NCBI GenBank assembly: GCA_963730685.1
Contig: CAVSSP010000001.1
Location: 620,001-684,000, forward strand
Reading direction: 5' to 3'
DNA: 64,000 bases
Source: Bog-756 sp963730685
GTDB lineage: Bacteria > Actinomycetota > Acidimicrobiia > Acidimicrobiales > RAAP-2
Positions 1 through 7,996 of the stretch are shown here, piece after piece. A model generated the notes under the pieces. It did not search any database, was not told the DNA's origin, and worked only from the letters and a program-made list of their open reading frames with translations. Position numbers and translations under genes: made by a program. Every line of letters begins with the position of its first letter. Within the stretch, counting starts at the first letter, position 1.

Positions 1-624
1 GGCGATGATCGAGGGTTTGCCGAGCCGCTTGCGCAGGGCCGAGAGTGTGATGCGCACGGCGTTCGTGAAGGGATTGGCGTGCTCATCCCAGGCCTGTTCC
101 AGCAGCATTTCGGCGCTGACGACGCCGCCTTCGGCAGCGACGAGAACCTCGAGCACGGCGAACTGCTTCCGGGTGAGGGCGATGTAGCGGCCGTCGCGGA
201 AGACCTCACGGCGGAAAGGATCCAGACGCAGGCCTGCGATCTCTCGCACGGGTGGCCTGCTGTGGGCGCGCCTGCGGTCGAGCGCTCTGAGACGGAGCAC
301 GAGCTCTTGGAGCTCGAACGGCTTCGTGAGGTAGTCGTCGGCGCCGAGACCGAACCCGCCGGCCTTGTCGTCGAGCCGGTCGGCGGCGGTCAGCATGAGG
401 ATCGGCATGCCGCTGCCGGAGGCGACGATGTGTTTGGCGACCTCGTCGCCGGAGGGGCCGGGGACGTCACGGTCGAGGACGGCGATGTCGTAGGCATTGA
501 TGCCCAGTAGCTCCAGGGCGGTGTCACCATCACCGGCGATGTCGGCGGCGATCGCCTCCAGGCGTAGGCCATCGCGGATGGCCTCTGCCATGTATGGCTC
601 ATCTTCGACGATCAACACACGCAC
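1..624 (-). CDS. OmpR/PhoB-type response regulator, C-terminus cut by the window edge
   Basis: DNA-binding response regulator of a two-component system. The 208 residues present begin with a GTG start at 624, since an in-frame TAG lies just upstream. The receiver domain (about residues 1-115) shows the acidic pocket VEDE, the phospho-acceptor in VLDRDVPG, and the switch Lys in LTKPFE. A winged-helix effector domain follows (about 125-208) with the typical FAVLEVL and NAVRITLSALRKRLG segments. About 15-20 C-terminal residues lie outside the window, probably together with the partner histidine kinase. It is divergent from the lipoprotein/ABC exporter operon starting at 784, so it is a reasonable candidate regulator of that exporter (inference). 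Confidence 0.9.
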   Translation of the reverse strand, partial: MRVLIVEDEPYMAEAIRDGLRLEAIAADIAGDGDTALELLGINAYDIAVLDRDVPGPSGDEVAKHIVASGSGMPILMLTAADRLDDKAGGFGLGADDYLTKPFELQELVLRLRALDRRRAHSRPPVREIAGLRLDPFRREVFRDGRYIALTRKQFAVLEVLVAAEGGVVSAEMLLEQAWDEHANPFTNAVRITLSALRKRLGKPSIIA

Positions 625-783
625 ATTCAGGTCATCCTACGCGCCGGGCCATATCGTCGGTATATCGAAAACTGCATACGTGCTGGCAACGCCACACTGC
701 CTTGACTTGGGGCATGACCTACGGAAAACCAGCACAAAGAGCAGGTGGCTGTGGTTCGGAGACGACACCTCGAGGGCCGAGTC

Positions 784-1320
784 GTGTCGGGTAGAGGAAC
801 CGTGCGTCCGGCACGTCTGTGGGCGGCCGCGGTTGTGGCCCTGGGAGTCACCGTCGCCAGCTGCTCGGGCGGTCCGACGGTCCCGACAGGCTCGGCTGGA
901 GGATCAGCTTCGGCGGGGGAGGGGTCGTCGCTCACTGAAGCTGTGGCCTACTCCCAGTGCCTACGCGGCCACGGCGTCCCCAATTTCCCCGACCCGGTGC
1001 AGACCCCCAGCGGGGGCTACGGGTACAGGACCTCCGGAATCGACCCGAACTCGGCTGCGTTCCAAGGGGCCCTACTGGCCTGCAAGGCCTTGCCGTCGCC
1101 GTGGAACTCCGCCGGCCGGCAGCTCTCCCCGGCCCAACAGCAGGTGTGGCTGAACTGGGCCCAGTGCATCCGCGTCCACGGGGTACCGGACTTCCCCGAC
1201 CCGACATTCTCCGGCAGCGAAGTGCACGACCCCGGCATGGAGCCGAGTTCGCCGCAGCTGCAGTCGGCGATGGACTCCTGCAAGTCCAAGAGGCCGTCCG
1301 TCGGCGGGCTGGGCGGGTGA
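784..1320 (+). CDS. Secreted lipoprotein with duplicated HGVPxFPDP motif
   Basis: Predicted 178-residue lipoprotein. The GTG at 784 is preferred because GAGGG lies 7 bases upstream; GTG codons at 745 and 802 are alternatives. An N-terminal hydrophobic segment ends in a lipobox (VASC), giving a lipid-anchored Cys at about residue 27. The mature part carries two copies of a Cys-x4-HGVPxFPDP motif (CLRGHGVPNFPDP and CIRVHGVPDFPDP) and further Cys residues, which suggests two small related domains held by disulfides or a bound ligand. Similar small lipoproteins occur beside actinobacterial peptidoglycan-binding adaptor/MacB exporters, and the same layout is seen here: the adaptor gene starts 67 bases downstream. 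The biochemical function is not known. Confidence 0.75.
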   Translation: MSGRGTVRPARLWAAAVVALGVTVASCSGGPTVPTGSAGGSASAGEGSSLTEAVAYSQCLRGHGVPNFPDPVQTPSGGYGYRTSGIDPNSAAFQGALLACKALPSPWNSAGRQLSPAQQQVWLNWAQCIRVHGVPDFPDPTFSGSEVHDPGMEPSSPQLQSAMDSCKSKRPSVGGLGG

Positions 1321-1387
1321 CCGGCAGCGGCAGGCCGGAGGTTGAGCAGCTCGCTATCGACTCGGGCGAGTCGGGGCCGCGGGTCCG

Positions 1388-2560
1388 ATGACGCGGAAGA
1401 TCTGGGTACTGGCCGGAGCGGCCGTCCTGGCTGTCGCTGTCGCCATCGGCGGCGTGGTTGTCATGTCCGGTGGGAGACAGGCGACCTCCGGCGCGCAGCA
1501 GCTGGGGCCGAGCACGGTGATGGTGACGAAGGGGGAGCTCTCGGCCATGGTCTCGGTGAGTGGAACGCTCACCTACCGGGCGCTGTCGGACGGTTCGCCG
1601 TACTCGGTGATCAACCTGGCCGGCGGGATATATACCGAGTTGCCCATGCCCGGCCAGGTGATCTCTCAGGGCCAGGTGCTCTACCGGGTGAACGACAGCC
1701 CGGTTGGGTTGCTCTACGGCTCGACCCCGGCCTATCGGAGCCTGTCGGCCGGGGCGAGCGGCGCGGACGTGGCCGAGCTCAACGCCGATCTGGTCGCGCT
1801 CGGTTACGCCACGGCAGCTCAGCTGAGTCCAACCCCCTCCTTCTTCAGGACGGCCACCGCCACGGCCTTGGAGAGGTTTCAGTCCGAACTGGGGGTGGCC
1901 CAGAACGGCACGCTGGCGCTCGGCGAGGCGGTGTTCGAACCCACCGCGGTGCGGGTCACGAACCTGTCAGCCCAGCTCGGGGGCAGCACCCTTCCCGGCG
2001 AGACGGTGATGCAGGGAAGCTCGACCGCCCGCCAGGTGCAGGTGGCACTGGACGCCTCGCGGCAGACGGATGTGGCGGTCGGGGACACGGTGACGATCAC
2101 TCTGCCCAACAACCAGACCACCCCAGGTGTCGTCTCGTCGGTGGGTACGATCGCCACCTGCCCCTCGAACTCCGGGTCCACCGGGTCCAGCTCCAGCTCC
2201 GGCTCCAGCTCCGCTGCTCCGGGCACCGACACCTGCTCGTCGGACAGCTCGGGGAGCAGCACCACGCCGACCATCACCGTGGACGTCAACCCCACCGACC
2301 CCGCCGCCACCGGTACGTGGGATCAGGCACCGGTGCAGGTCGGGATCACCACCGCCAGCGTGCCCAGCGCACTGGCGGTACCAGTGACCGCGCTGCTGGC
2401 CCAGTCCGGCGGTGGCTACGCCGTCGAGGTCGTCGGCGCCGGCGGGACCAACCATCTCGTGCCGGTTTCGCTGGGACTGTTCGACGACGTCGACGGGTTG
2501 GTCCAAGTCACCGGATCGGGGCTGGCTGTCGGCCAGAGAGTTGTGGTCCCGGCTCCGTGA
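1388..2560 (+). CDS. Membrane-fusion/efflux adaptor with peptidoglycan-binding domain
   Basis: Predicted 390-residue periplasmic-type adaptor of a MacAB-like ABC exporter. It has one N-terminal membrane anchor (about residues 5-26), then a short biotinyl-lipoyl-like beta segment, then a peptidoglycan-binding-like domain (SGADVAELNADLVALGY through TATALERFQSELG, about 117-170). The C-terminal half is beta-barrel/HlyD-like and is interrupted by a Ser/Gly-rich loop flanked by two Cys (about 257-282), possibly a disulfide-closed loop. Its stop overlaps the GTG start of the ATPase gene by four bases (GTGA), so lipoprotein, adaptor, ATPase and permease form one operon. The substrate is unknown; antimicrobial peptides, lipids or toxins are known for relatives. 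Confidence 0.85.
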   Translation: MTRKIWVLAGAAVLAVAVAIGGVVVMSGGRQATSGAQQLGPSTVMVTKGELSAMVSVSGTLTYRALSDGSPYSVINLAGGIYTELPMPGQVISQGQVLYRVNDSPVGLLYGSTPAYRSLSAGASGADVAELNADLVALGYATAAQLSPTPSFFRTATATALERFQSELGVAQNGTLALGEAVFEPTAVRVTNLSAQLGGSTLPGETVMQGSSTARQVQVALDASRQTDVAVGDTVTITLPNNQTTPGVVSSVGTIATCPSNSGSTGSSSSSGSSSAAPGTDTCSSDSSGSSTTPTITVDVNPTDPAATGTWDQAPVQVGITTASVPSALAVPVTALLAQSGGGYAVEVVGAGGTNHLVPVSLGLFDDVDGLVQVTGSGLAVGQRVVVPAP

Positions 2561-3399
2561 CCGACACGCTGCCACCTAGACGCGACGATCACCCGGTCGC
2601 CGCCGGAGACGGCTCGGTCATCGGCGGGGGACCGGTTCCGGTTTTGGAGATCGACAACGTGACCAAGCGCTATCCCGGCGAGCCACCTGTCGAGGCCCTG
2701 GGCGGGGTGAGCCTCACAATCGCCGAAGGGGAGTTGGTCGGGATCGTCGGTCCCTCGGGGTCGGGCAAGACCACCCTGCTCCAACTGATGGGGACCCTCG
2801 ACCGACCCACCAGCGGCCATGTACGGATCACGGGGCTGGACGTCGCCACCCTGGCCGACGACGAGGTGGCTTACCTTCGGGCTACGCAGATCGGGTTCAT
2901 ATTCCAACAATTCTTCCTGGCCGAGCACTCCACCGTGTTGGACAACGTGGCCGATGGGCTCCTCTACGCTGGCATCCCCCTCAAGCAGCGCCGTCAGCGG
3001 GCCCTCGCCGCCCTCGACCTTGTGGGCCTGGCCCCGCGTCCCCACGCCCGGCCCACTCAGATCTCTGGCGGGCAGCGCCAACGGGTCGCCATCGCCCGAG
3101 CGTTGGTCGGCCAACCTGCCATCGTGCTGGCTGACGAGCCGACCGGCAACCTCGACCAGGCCACCGGCCACGCCATCCTGGCGCTGATCGACCAGCTCCA
3201 CCAGGCCGGCTCGACCATCATCGTCATCACCCACGACCAGGCCATCGCCGAGCGCATGCCCCGCAGGGTCGAGATCCTCGACGGCCACATCGTCGCCGAC
3301 ACCGGCCCGGCCATCGAAACGGAACTGACCTCCGGGTCCAGTCGTTCGCTCAACTCCCATCCACGCTCCGCAGACTGCGTCCGACAGGCCCGTGAGTGA
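2557..3399 (+). CDS. ABC transporter ATPase, MacB/LolD type
   Basis: ATP-binding subunit of the exporter. Of about 280 residues, the first 27 are a poorly conserved N-terminal tail and the rest is a complete LolD/MacB-like nucleotide-binding domain: Walker A GPSGSGKTTLL, Q-loop at FIFQQFF, signature ISGGQRQRVAIARAL, Walker B VLADEPTGNLD and the H-loop in VITHD. The GTG start at 2557 overlaps the adaptor stop, which makes translational coupling likely; a later GTG would shorten the tail. It is followed nine bases later by the permease gene. It should pair with the permease at 3409 and the adaptor at 1388 to drive outward transport. Confidence 0.92.
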   Translation: MTDTLPPRRDDHPVAAGDGSVIGGGPVPVLEIDNVTKRYPGEPPVEALGGVSLTIAEGELVGIVGPSGSGKTTLLQLMGTLDRPTSGHVRITGLDVATLADDEVAYLRATQIGFIFQQFFLAEHSTVLDNVADGLLYAGIPLKQRRQRALAALDLVGLAPRPHARPTQISGGQRQRVAIARALVGQPAIVLADEPTGNLDQATGHAILALIDQLHQAGSTIIVITHDQAIAERMPRRVEILDGHIVADTGPAIETELTSGSSRSLNSHPRSADCVRQARE

Positions 3400-3408
3400 G
3401 GAGCCGGC

Positions 3409-4617
3409 ATGACCGAGACCACCGGTGTGACCCGGAGGCGGTTACAGCTATCCGACCTGATCCGGCTCTCCACCGTGGGACTACGTACACGGAAGCTACG
3501 CGCCGGGCTCTCCGCTCTCGGTATCGCCATTGGCGTGGCCGCCATCGTCGCCGTCCTCGGCCTCTCGTCCTCGTCTCAGGCCGGCCTGCTCAACGAGATC
3601 AGTCAACTCGGCACCAACCTGCTCACCGTCAGCAACGGCCAGAGCATCACCGGCGCCCCCGCCGAGCTGCCCATCACGGCTCCAGCGATGATCGGCCGGA
3701 TCCCCGGCGTGGAGCAGGTGCAGAGCACCGGGATGGTCACCGGTGCCAGTGCCTACCGCAACCCCTTCATCCCCTCGATCGACACCAACGCCTTGACAGT
3801 CCAAACCGCATCCCTCGACCTCCTCTCGGTGGTCACCGCCAGCGTCGCCCAAGGCCGTTACCTCGACGCGGCAACGGCCCAGGAGCCCGTCGCCGTCCTC
3901 GGCGCCGCCGCCGCACAGCGCCTCGGGATCGACCGCGTCTACCCCGGCGAACGCATATGGGTCGGCGGCCACTGGTTCTACGTGGCCGGCACCCTCAAAC
4001 CGGCTGTGCTCGCCTCCGCCATCGACTCCTCCGTCCTGGTCGGCTACCCCGCGGCAGAGCAGTACCTGGGCTTCGACGGCCATCCATCCACTGTCTACCT
4101 GCGCGTCCAAGACGACCGGGTGAACGCCGTCGACAACCTGCTCGCTGCCACGGCCAACCCGGAAAACCCCAGCGAGGCCAACGTCAGCCAACCGTCCTCC
4201 GCCCTGGTCGCCCAGGCCGACGCCAAGAGCGCCCTCAACGGCCTGTTTCTCGGCCTCGGTGCCGTCGCCCTACTGGTCGGAGCGGTCGGTGTCGCCAACA
4301 TCATGATCATCTCCGTCCTCGAACGCCGCTCCGAGATCGGCCTACGCCGGGCGCTCGGCGCCACCAAAGGCCATATCCGTACCCAATTTCTGTCCGAAGC
4401 TGTATTTCTCGGCCTCCTGGGCGGCGTCGTCGGCGTCGCGCTCGGCGTCGCGTCCACGTCTGTGTACGCCCACACCAAGGGCTGGGCCACCGTCGTGCCG
4501 CCGGAGGCCTGGCTCGGTGGCTTCGCCGCCTCGCTGATCATCGGCGCGGTCGCCGGGCTCATGCCTGCCCTGCGTGCCGCTCGGATGTCGCCCACCCAGG
4601 CGCTGTGGAGCATGTGA
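3409..4617 (+). CDS. ABC transporter permease, MacB/FtsX type
   Basis: Membrane subunit of the MacB-like exporter, 402 residues. Layout: cytoplasmic N-terminus, first membrane helix at about 38-60 (GLSALGIAIGVAAIVAVLGL), a long extracellular MacB periplasmic core domain (about 65-270), then three C-terminal helices of the FtsX domain (about 280-305, 330-355 and 365-390). The segment after the second helix, LERRSEIGLRRALGATKGHI, is the characteristic FtsX coupling motif. It lies nine bases after the ATPase gene and is the last member of the operon. It looks intact and is of normal family length. Confidence 0.92.
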   Translation: MTETTGVTRRRLQLSDLIRLSTVGLRTRKLRAGLSALGIAIGVAAIVAVLGLSSSSQAGLLNEISQLGTNLLTVSNGQSITGAPAELPITAPAMIGRIPGVEQVQSTGMVTGASAYRNPFIPSIDTNALTVQTASLDLLSVVTASVAQGRYLDAATAQEPVAVLGAAAAQRLGIDRVYPGERIWVGGHWFYVAGTLKPAVLASAIDSSVLVGYPAAEQYLGFDGHPSTVYLRVQDDRVNAVDNLLAATANPENPSEANVSQPSSALVAQADAKSALNGLFLGLGAVALLVGAVGVANIMIISVLERRSEIGLRRALGATKGHIRTQFLSEAVFLGLLGGVVGVALGVASTSVYAHTKGWATVVPPEAWLGGFAASLIIGAVAGLMPALRAARMSPTQALWSM

Positions 4618-4697
4618 GCCCGTCGCGTCTCGACCGATCGCGACGATTCGGGTGGCCGTCATCCGGACGATCTCATACCTCAGACTCCCGCGCCAGA

Positions 4698-4955
4698 GTG
4701 ACTCATCGCCCTCACCGGGTGGACCCCGTTGCCTACTCCCCGGTTCGCCCTTCGATCGTGGCCTGCCTGGCTGCGACAGATGACGCCGAGTTCGGCTTCG
4801 TGAGGGACACCGTCGAGTTGAGCGACGCGGTACTGTCCAAGCAGGCGTCGGAACACCAGAAGATGGCTGGCGGTGCGCCGCAACTGAGGTGCCGCCACGT
4901 TCCTGAGGGGTACGAGGCCAATCAACTCGGATTCATCTCCGCGATGCGGCGGTGA
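4698..4955 (+). pseudogene. Remnant of a winged-helix transcriptional regulator
   Basis: An 85-codon open frame from a GTG at 4698. Residues about 7-45 (DPVAYSPVRPSIVACL, then AEFGFVRDTVELSDAVLSKQ) look like the first half of a small MarR/ArsR-like winged-helix regulator of the kind whose recognition helix reads LSDSxLSKQLxxLE. After the Lys-Gln the similarity stops: the expected wing and C-terminal helices are missing, and another frame holds a possible continuation (TPEDGW) that soon hits a stop. The 3' end overlaps the end of the ECF42 sigma gene on the other strand. I read it as a broken leftover, probably from insertion of neighbouring DNA; a functional short protein is unlikely. Confidence 0.5.
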
Positions 4956-6178
4956 AGGAACTGCCGCTCGGCCTCAGTGGGTGCGAGTTGGAGCGAGCGC
5001 TCGTACGCAACAGTGGCGTCGGCTGTGCGCCCGAGACGGCGGAGCAGGTCTGCCCGGGTCGCTGGCAGAAGGTAGTAGTCGAACAGATCGCCGCTGTTTT
5101 CGAGTTCTTCGACGACGGCAAGTCCCGCGGCAGGCCCCTCAGCCATGGCGATCGCCACGGCCCGGTTGAGTGCAATTACCGGCGTAGGGGTCATCCGGTA
5201 GAGCTCGTCGTACAGCGTGGTGATCTCCACCCAGTCGGTGCTCTTGGCGGTTGGCGCGGTTGCGTGGCAGGCGGCGATCGCAGCTATCAGTTGGTAGGGC
5301 CCACTTTGTCGGCGTCGGGTCGCTCGGTCGAGCAGGACACATGCTTCGGCGATCGCTGGCATATCCCAGAGGCTGCGATCTTGGTCCTCGAGCGTTACCA
5401 ACTCACCTGCGTTGTCGAGGCGGCCGTCCCGTCGTGCATTGTGCATGATCATGAGACCGAGCAGTCCCAATGCCTCTGGTTCATCTGGCATGAGTTGGGC
5501 GAGGAGAGTTCCCAGTTGGATGGCTTGGTCGCACAAGCCGATCCGGATCAGCTCGGTGCCGGTGCTGGAGGCGTATCCCTCGTTGAACAGGCCGTAAATG
5601 GTCGCCAGAACCCCGACGAGTCGATCGGGTAGTTGGTGGGCCGGTGGAACGCGGTAGGGGATGGCCGCATCTCGGATCTTGTTCTTGGCCCGCACGAGGC
5701 GCTTGGCCATTGTCTCCTCGCTGACCAAGAAGGCTCGGGCGATCTCGGCTGTCGTCAGCCCGAGCAGCGTGCGCAGCGCCAGGGCCACCTGCGCCTCGAC
5801 TGCGAGTGCCGGATGGCAGCAGGTGAACAGAAGCCGCAGCCGGTCGTCTTCCACACCGCTGCCGTCTCGCTCGTTCGGCGGTTGTCCTTCAGGTTCGGGA
5901 TCGGTCATGGCGAGCTCTTGGAGTTTGGTTCGGCCGATGCTGTTGCGGCGCAGCCGGTCGTAAGCGCGGTTCCGAGCGGTGGTCTTCAGCCATCCGGCAG
6001 GGTTCGTCGGAATACCGTCGCGCTCCCAGCGCTCGAGGGCCCGGGCGAAGGCGTCTTGAGCGCACTCCTCGGCCAGATCCCAGTTGCCGGTCACCCGGAT
6101 GAGGTGGGCGACAACCTTCCCCCATTCGTGGCGGAATGCCTCGGTGACCGCGGCTTGTACTTCGCTTACATCTCCCAA
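4922..6178 (-). CDS. ECF sigma factor, ECF42 (DGPF-associated) group
   Basis: RNA polymerase sigma factor of 418 residues. Region sigma-2 lies at about 10-80 (HEWGKVVAHLIRVTGNWDLAEECAQDAFARALE is the start of it) and sigma-4 at about 110-170 (LTTAEIARAFLVSEETMAKRLVRAKNKI). The rest is an unusually long C-terminal extension (about 180-418) of helical TPR-like repeats, the hallmark of the ECF42 group. Members are encoded next to YCII/DGPF-family proteins, as here: the stop/start of the YCII gene at 6166-6507 overlaps this gene by 13 bases. No anti-sigma factor is present, and the C-terminal extension is thought to control activity in this group. Start ATG at 6178. Confidence 0.9.
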   Translation of the reverse strand: MGDVSEVQAAVTEAFRHEWGKVVAHLIRVTGNWDLAEECAQDAFARALERWERDGIPTNPAGWLKTTARNRAYDRLRRNSIGRTKLQELAMTDPEPEGQPPNERDGSGVEDDRLRLLFTCCHPALAVEAQVALALRTLLGLTTAEIARAFLVSEETMAKRLVRAKNKIRDAAIPYRVPPAHQLPDRLVGVLATIYGLFNEGYASSTGTELIRIGLCDQAIQLGTLLAQLMPDEPEALGLLGLMIMHNARRDGRLDNAGELVTLEDQDRSLWDMPAIAEACVLLDRATRRRQSGPYQLIAAIAACHATAPTAKSTDWVEITTLYDELYRMTPTPVIALNRAVAIAMAEGPAAGLAVVEELENSGDLFDYYLLPATRADLLRRLGRTADATVAYERSLQLAPTEAERQFLHRRIAEMNPS

Positions 6179-6507
6179 ACCGGCCTCACCTCGATCATGC
6201 TGTAGTGCGCGGCCGGAATCAGGGAGGCCAGATCGACCGCCTCATCGAGGTCGTCGCAGTCAACCAGGAAGTATCCGGCGATCTGCTCCTTGGTCTCGGC
6301 GAAGGGCCCATCGGCGATCACGAGCTCACCGTTTCGAACCCTGACCGTCGTTGCGGTTGAGACCGGACGGAGCCGCTCTCTGCTGAGAAGGGCTCCTCGG
6401 GCCTTCATCTCTGCCTCGCAGGTGTTGTACGCCTCGTAGCGCTCTTTGGACTGTTCGGGCGTCAGCTGCTCGGTGTCATCCCCGCAGACCAACAGGAGAT
6501 AGCGCAT
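6166..6507 (-). CDS. YCII/DGPF-family protein (first copy)
   Basis: Small 113-residue protein of the YCII-related ferredoxin-like fold. It begins MRYLLLVCGDD and carries the naming signature ADGPFAETKEQIAGYF at about residues 69-84. GGAGG sits 6 bases before the ATG. It overlaps the ECF42 sigma gene by 13 bases, so the two are co-translated. DGPF proteins are the standard genomic partners of ECF42 sigma factors; their biochemical role is not settled (YCII itself has weak dehydrochlorinase-like or peroxidase-like proposals). Expected to be cytoplasmic. Confidence 0.9.
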   Translation of the reverse strand: MRYLLLVCGDDTEQLTPEQSKERYEAYNTCEAEMKARGALLSRERLRPVSTATTVRVRNGELVIADGPFAETKEQIAGYFLVDCDDLDEAVDLASLIPAAHYSMIEVRPVWEM

Positions 6508-6617
6508 TGTTCCTCCGTTCCGGTGTCATTTCGTGGCTTCGGACAATGCCGCCATCGTGGGCTTCAAGTTACGACACGCAGCTCTGTCCGGCTGAGGCTG
6601 TCACGGGGCCTGTGGCT

Positions 6618-6657
6618 CGAATGTGGGGCCGGGATCTACCTCCCGGCCCCACATTCG
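6618..6657. terminator. 17-bp perfect stem-loop between the two YCII genes
   Basis: Left arm CGAATGTGGGGCCGGGA (6618-6634), loop TCTACC, right arm the exact reverse complement (6641-6657). It lies 41 bases beyond the stop of the YCII gene at 6698-7042 and 111 bases before the next YCII start. There is no T-run on either strand, as is common for actinobacterial hairpin terminators. It probably ends or attenuates transcription coming from the first YCII gene, so the two genes may not be equally expressed. Confidence 0.7.
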
Positions 6658-6697
6658 GTGTGGCCGCCCAGCGGGCGGCCTCGCTGGTCCGAGGCCG

Positions 6698-7042
6698 TCA
6701 GGCCGTGGTGAGTCGCCCACGAATACGCTCAGCCGGGTGCTCAGGAGGCAGCTCGGCGAGCAGGGCAACCTCAACACCGCCGCCTCGGGTGACTGTCGGA
6801 GCGCCCTGGGCCATCGCCACAGCCTCCTCGTGGCTGTCCGCCGTCACGACCGAGTAACCCCCGACTTGGGTCGAGGGCCCGATCTCGCCGACGCGGGTGG
6901 TCGGCTCGAAGCTGGGCCATCCCGGGTCGACGATGTTTGGATCAATCGTCTCGAGGAATGTCTGCCAGTCCGATAGCCCGGTGGGGTCGCCGAACCAGTC
7001 GTAGCCTGGCACTGAGCGATAGGTGAACAGGAACTGCGTCAT
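6698..7042 (-). CDS. YCII-like protein (second copy, divergent)
   Basis: A 114-residue protein beginning MTQFLFTYRSVPGYDW. The chosen ATG at 7042 has a strong AAGGAG six to seven bases upstream; longer open sequence further upstream has no comparable start. The fold looks YCII-like (alternating short strands, then GGYSVVTADSHEEAVAMAQGAP near residues 67-87, which matches the C-terminal strand-helix of YCII proteins), but the DGPF signature is replaced by GEIGPSTQVGGY. It is upstream of the first YCII gene and the ECF42 gene in the same direction, separated from them by a strong hairpin. Confidence 0.8.
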   Translation of the reverse strand: MTQFLFTYRSVPGYDWFGDPTGLSDWQTFLETIDPNIVDPGWPSFEPTTRVGEIGPSTQVGGYSVVTADSHEEAVAMAQGAPTVTRGGGVEVALLAELPPEHPAERIRGRLTTA

Positions 7043-7417
7043 TGTGGTTCTCCTTCTTGGGTCGATTGTGAGTGCTTCGCATGGAAGACGAACTGCGGGT
7101 GGGCGGATGGACACCGGCGACCAGTTTTCTTCTGGGAACGCCGCGGGGAGGGCTGGGTGGGAAGACCTGACGAGCTGAGGACCTGACGATCGATCAACTT
7201 GACAGCCCGGGACCTTCGGTGTGTGGGCTGGAGTTTCATGAACCAAAGCGGTACGGCGGGAGTGTGCCGGTGAGTGCGCGCCGTCCGCTCAACCGGGATG
7301 AGTCGGAGCAGGTCAACTCTGCTTGACCTACGGCTGGGCGGCAATGTCGGCCGTTTTGTCACATTCGACACTTGACCGGTGTCTCTATGCCGAAGGCAAT
7401 CCAGTGGAGGTTAAATA
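7043..7417. promoter_or_regulatory. Divergent ECF41/ECF42 control region
   Basis: Intergenic region of 375 bp between the two sigma modules. On the + strand TGTCACA (7357-7363), 16 bases, then TGTC (7380-7383) matches the published ECF41 target promoter TGTCACA-N16-CGTC except for one base, 35 bases before the CMD-like gene, which also has GGAGG at 7406-7410. On the - strand TGTCGA (7370-7365), 15 bases, then CGAC (7349-7346) resembles the ECF42 promoter (TGTCGA and a CGA/TC -10). The two elements overlap. The - strand leader to the YCII start at 7042 would be about 300 bases, in which I see nothing else convincing. Confidence 0.65.
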
Positions 7418-7996
7418 ATGTCCAGCAGTCCCAGGATCCCCAAGGCGGAGTTGACCGGCCTCTATGGAGCCATGATCAAGCGGATGTCCCGAAAGATGTT
7501 CGGCGAGGTGCCCGAACCGGTCGGGGTGGCGTGGCACAACCGGAAGGTGCTCAACCTCTCCTTCACCATCGGGCGGAGGGCTCAGAAGTGGGACCAGTGT
7601 GACGAGAACCTGAAGTCGTTGGCCCACATGGCTACTGCCAGCCTTGTCGGTTGCAGCTTCTGTCTTGATTTCGGTTACTTCCAAGCCCACAACGAGGGAC
7701 TCGACGTGAACAAGGCCCGAGAGGTGCCCCGCTGGCGCGAGTCCGATGTATTCACGCCACTGGAGCGCGACGTCATGGAGTATGCCGAGGCCATGACCCA
7801 GACTCCGCCCACGGTCACCGATGAACTGTCGGCCACGCTGCTCAAGCCGCTCGGCCCGGCCGGCCTGGTGGAGCTGACTTCATTTATTGCGCTGGCCAAC
7901 TTCATGGCCCGGTCCAACGTCGCCATGGGTATCGAGTCGCAGGAGTTCTCGGCCACATGCGACCTCAAGCCGCTCGCCCTCGCTTCGTCGGGATGA
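7418..7996 (+). CDS. Carboxymuconolactone decarboxylase/AhpD-like protein
   Basis: 192-residue all-helical protein of the CMD/AhpD superfamily. The conserved redox-type motif is visible as C79-S-F-C82 followed by H91 (Cys-x2-Cys-x8-His), the arrangement used by AhpD-like peroxidases rather than by true decarboxylases. It is preceded by an ECF41-type promoter and GGAGG, and overlaps the ECF41 sigma gene by ATGA. ECF41 sigma factors are typically encoded with a CMD-like or other oxidoreductase, which is usually their only or main target. A role in handling peroxides or reactive organic compounds is plausible but not shown by the sequence. Confidence 0.88.
   Translation: MSSSPRIPKAELTGLYGAMIKRMSRKMFGEVPEPVGVAWHNRKVLNLSFTIGRRAQKWDQCDENLKSLAHMATASLVGCSFCLDFGYFQAHNEGLDVNKAREVPRWRESDVFTPLERDVMEYAEAMTQTPPTVTDELSATLLKPLGPAGLVELTSFIALANFMARSNVAMGIESQEFSATCDLKPLALASSG

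Noticed and set aside
6571..6576. A second ECF42-like -35 (TGTCGT) before the YCII gene at 6507
   Set aside because: The nearest CGA lies only 13 bases away, too short for the usual spacing, and the hexamer is imperfect.
7039..7371. A 110-codon minus-strand frame in the ECF41/ECF42 intergenic region
   Set aside because: Basic low-complexity product without family features; it contradicts the strong ribosome-binding site and start at 7042.
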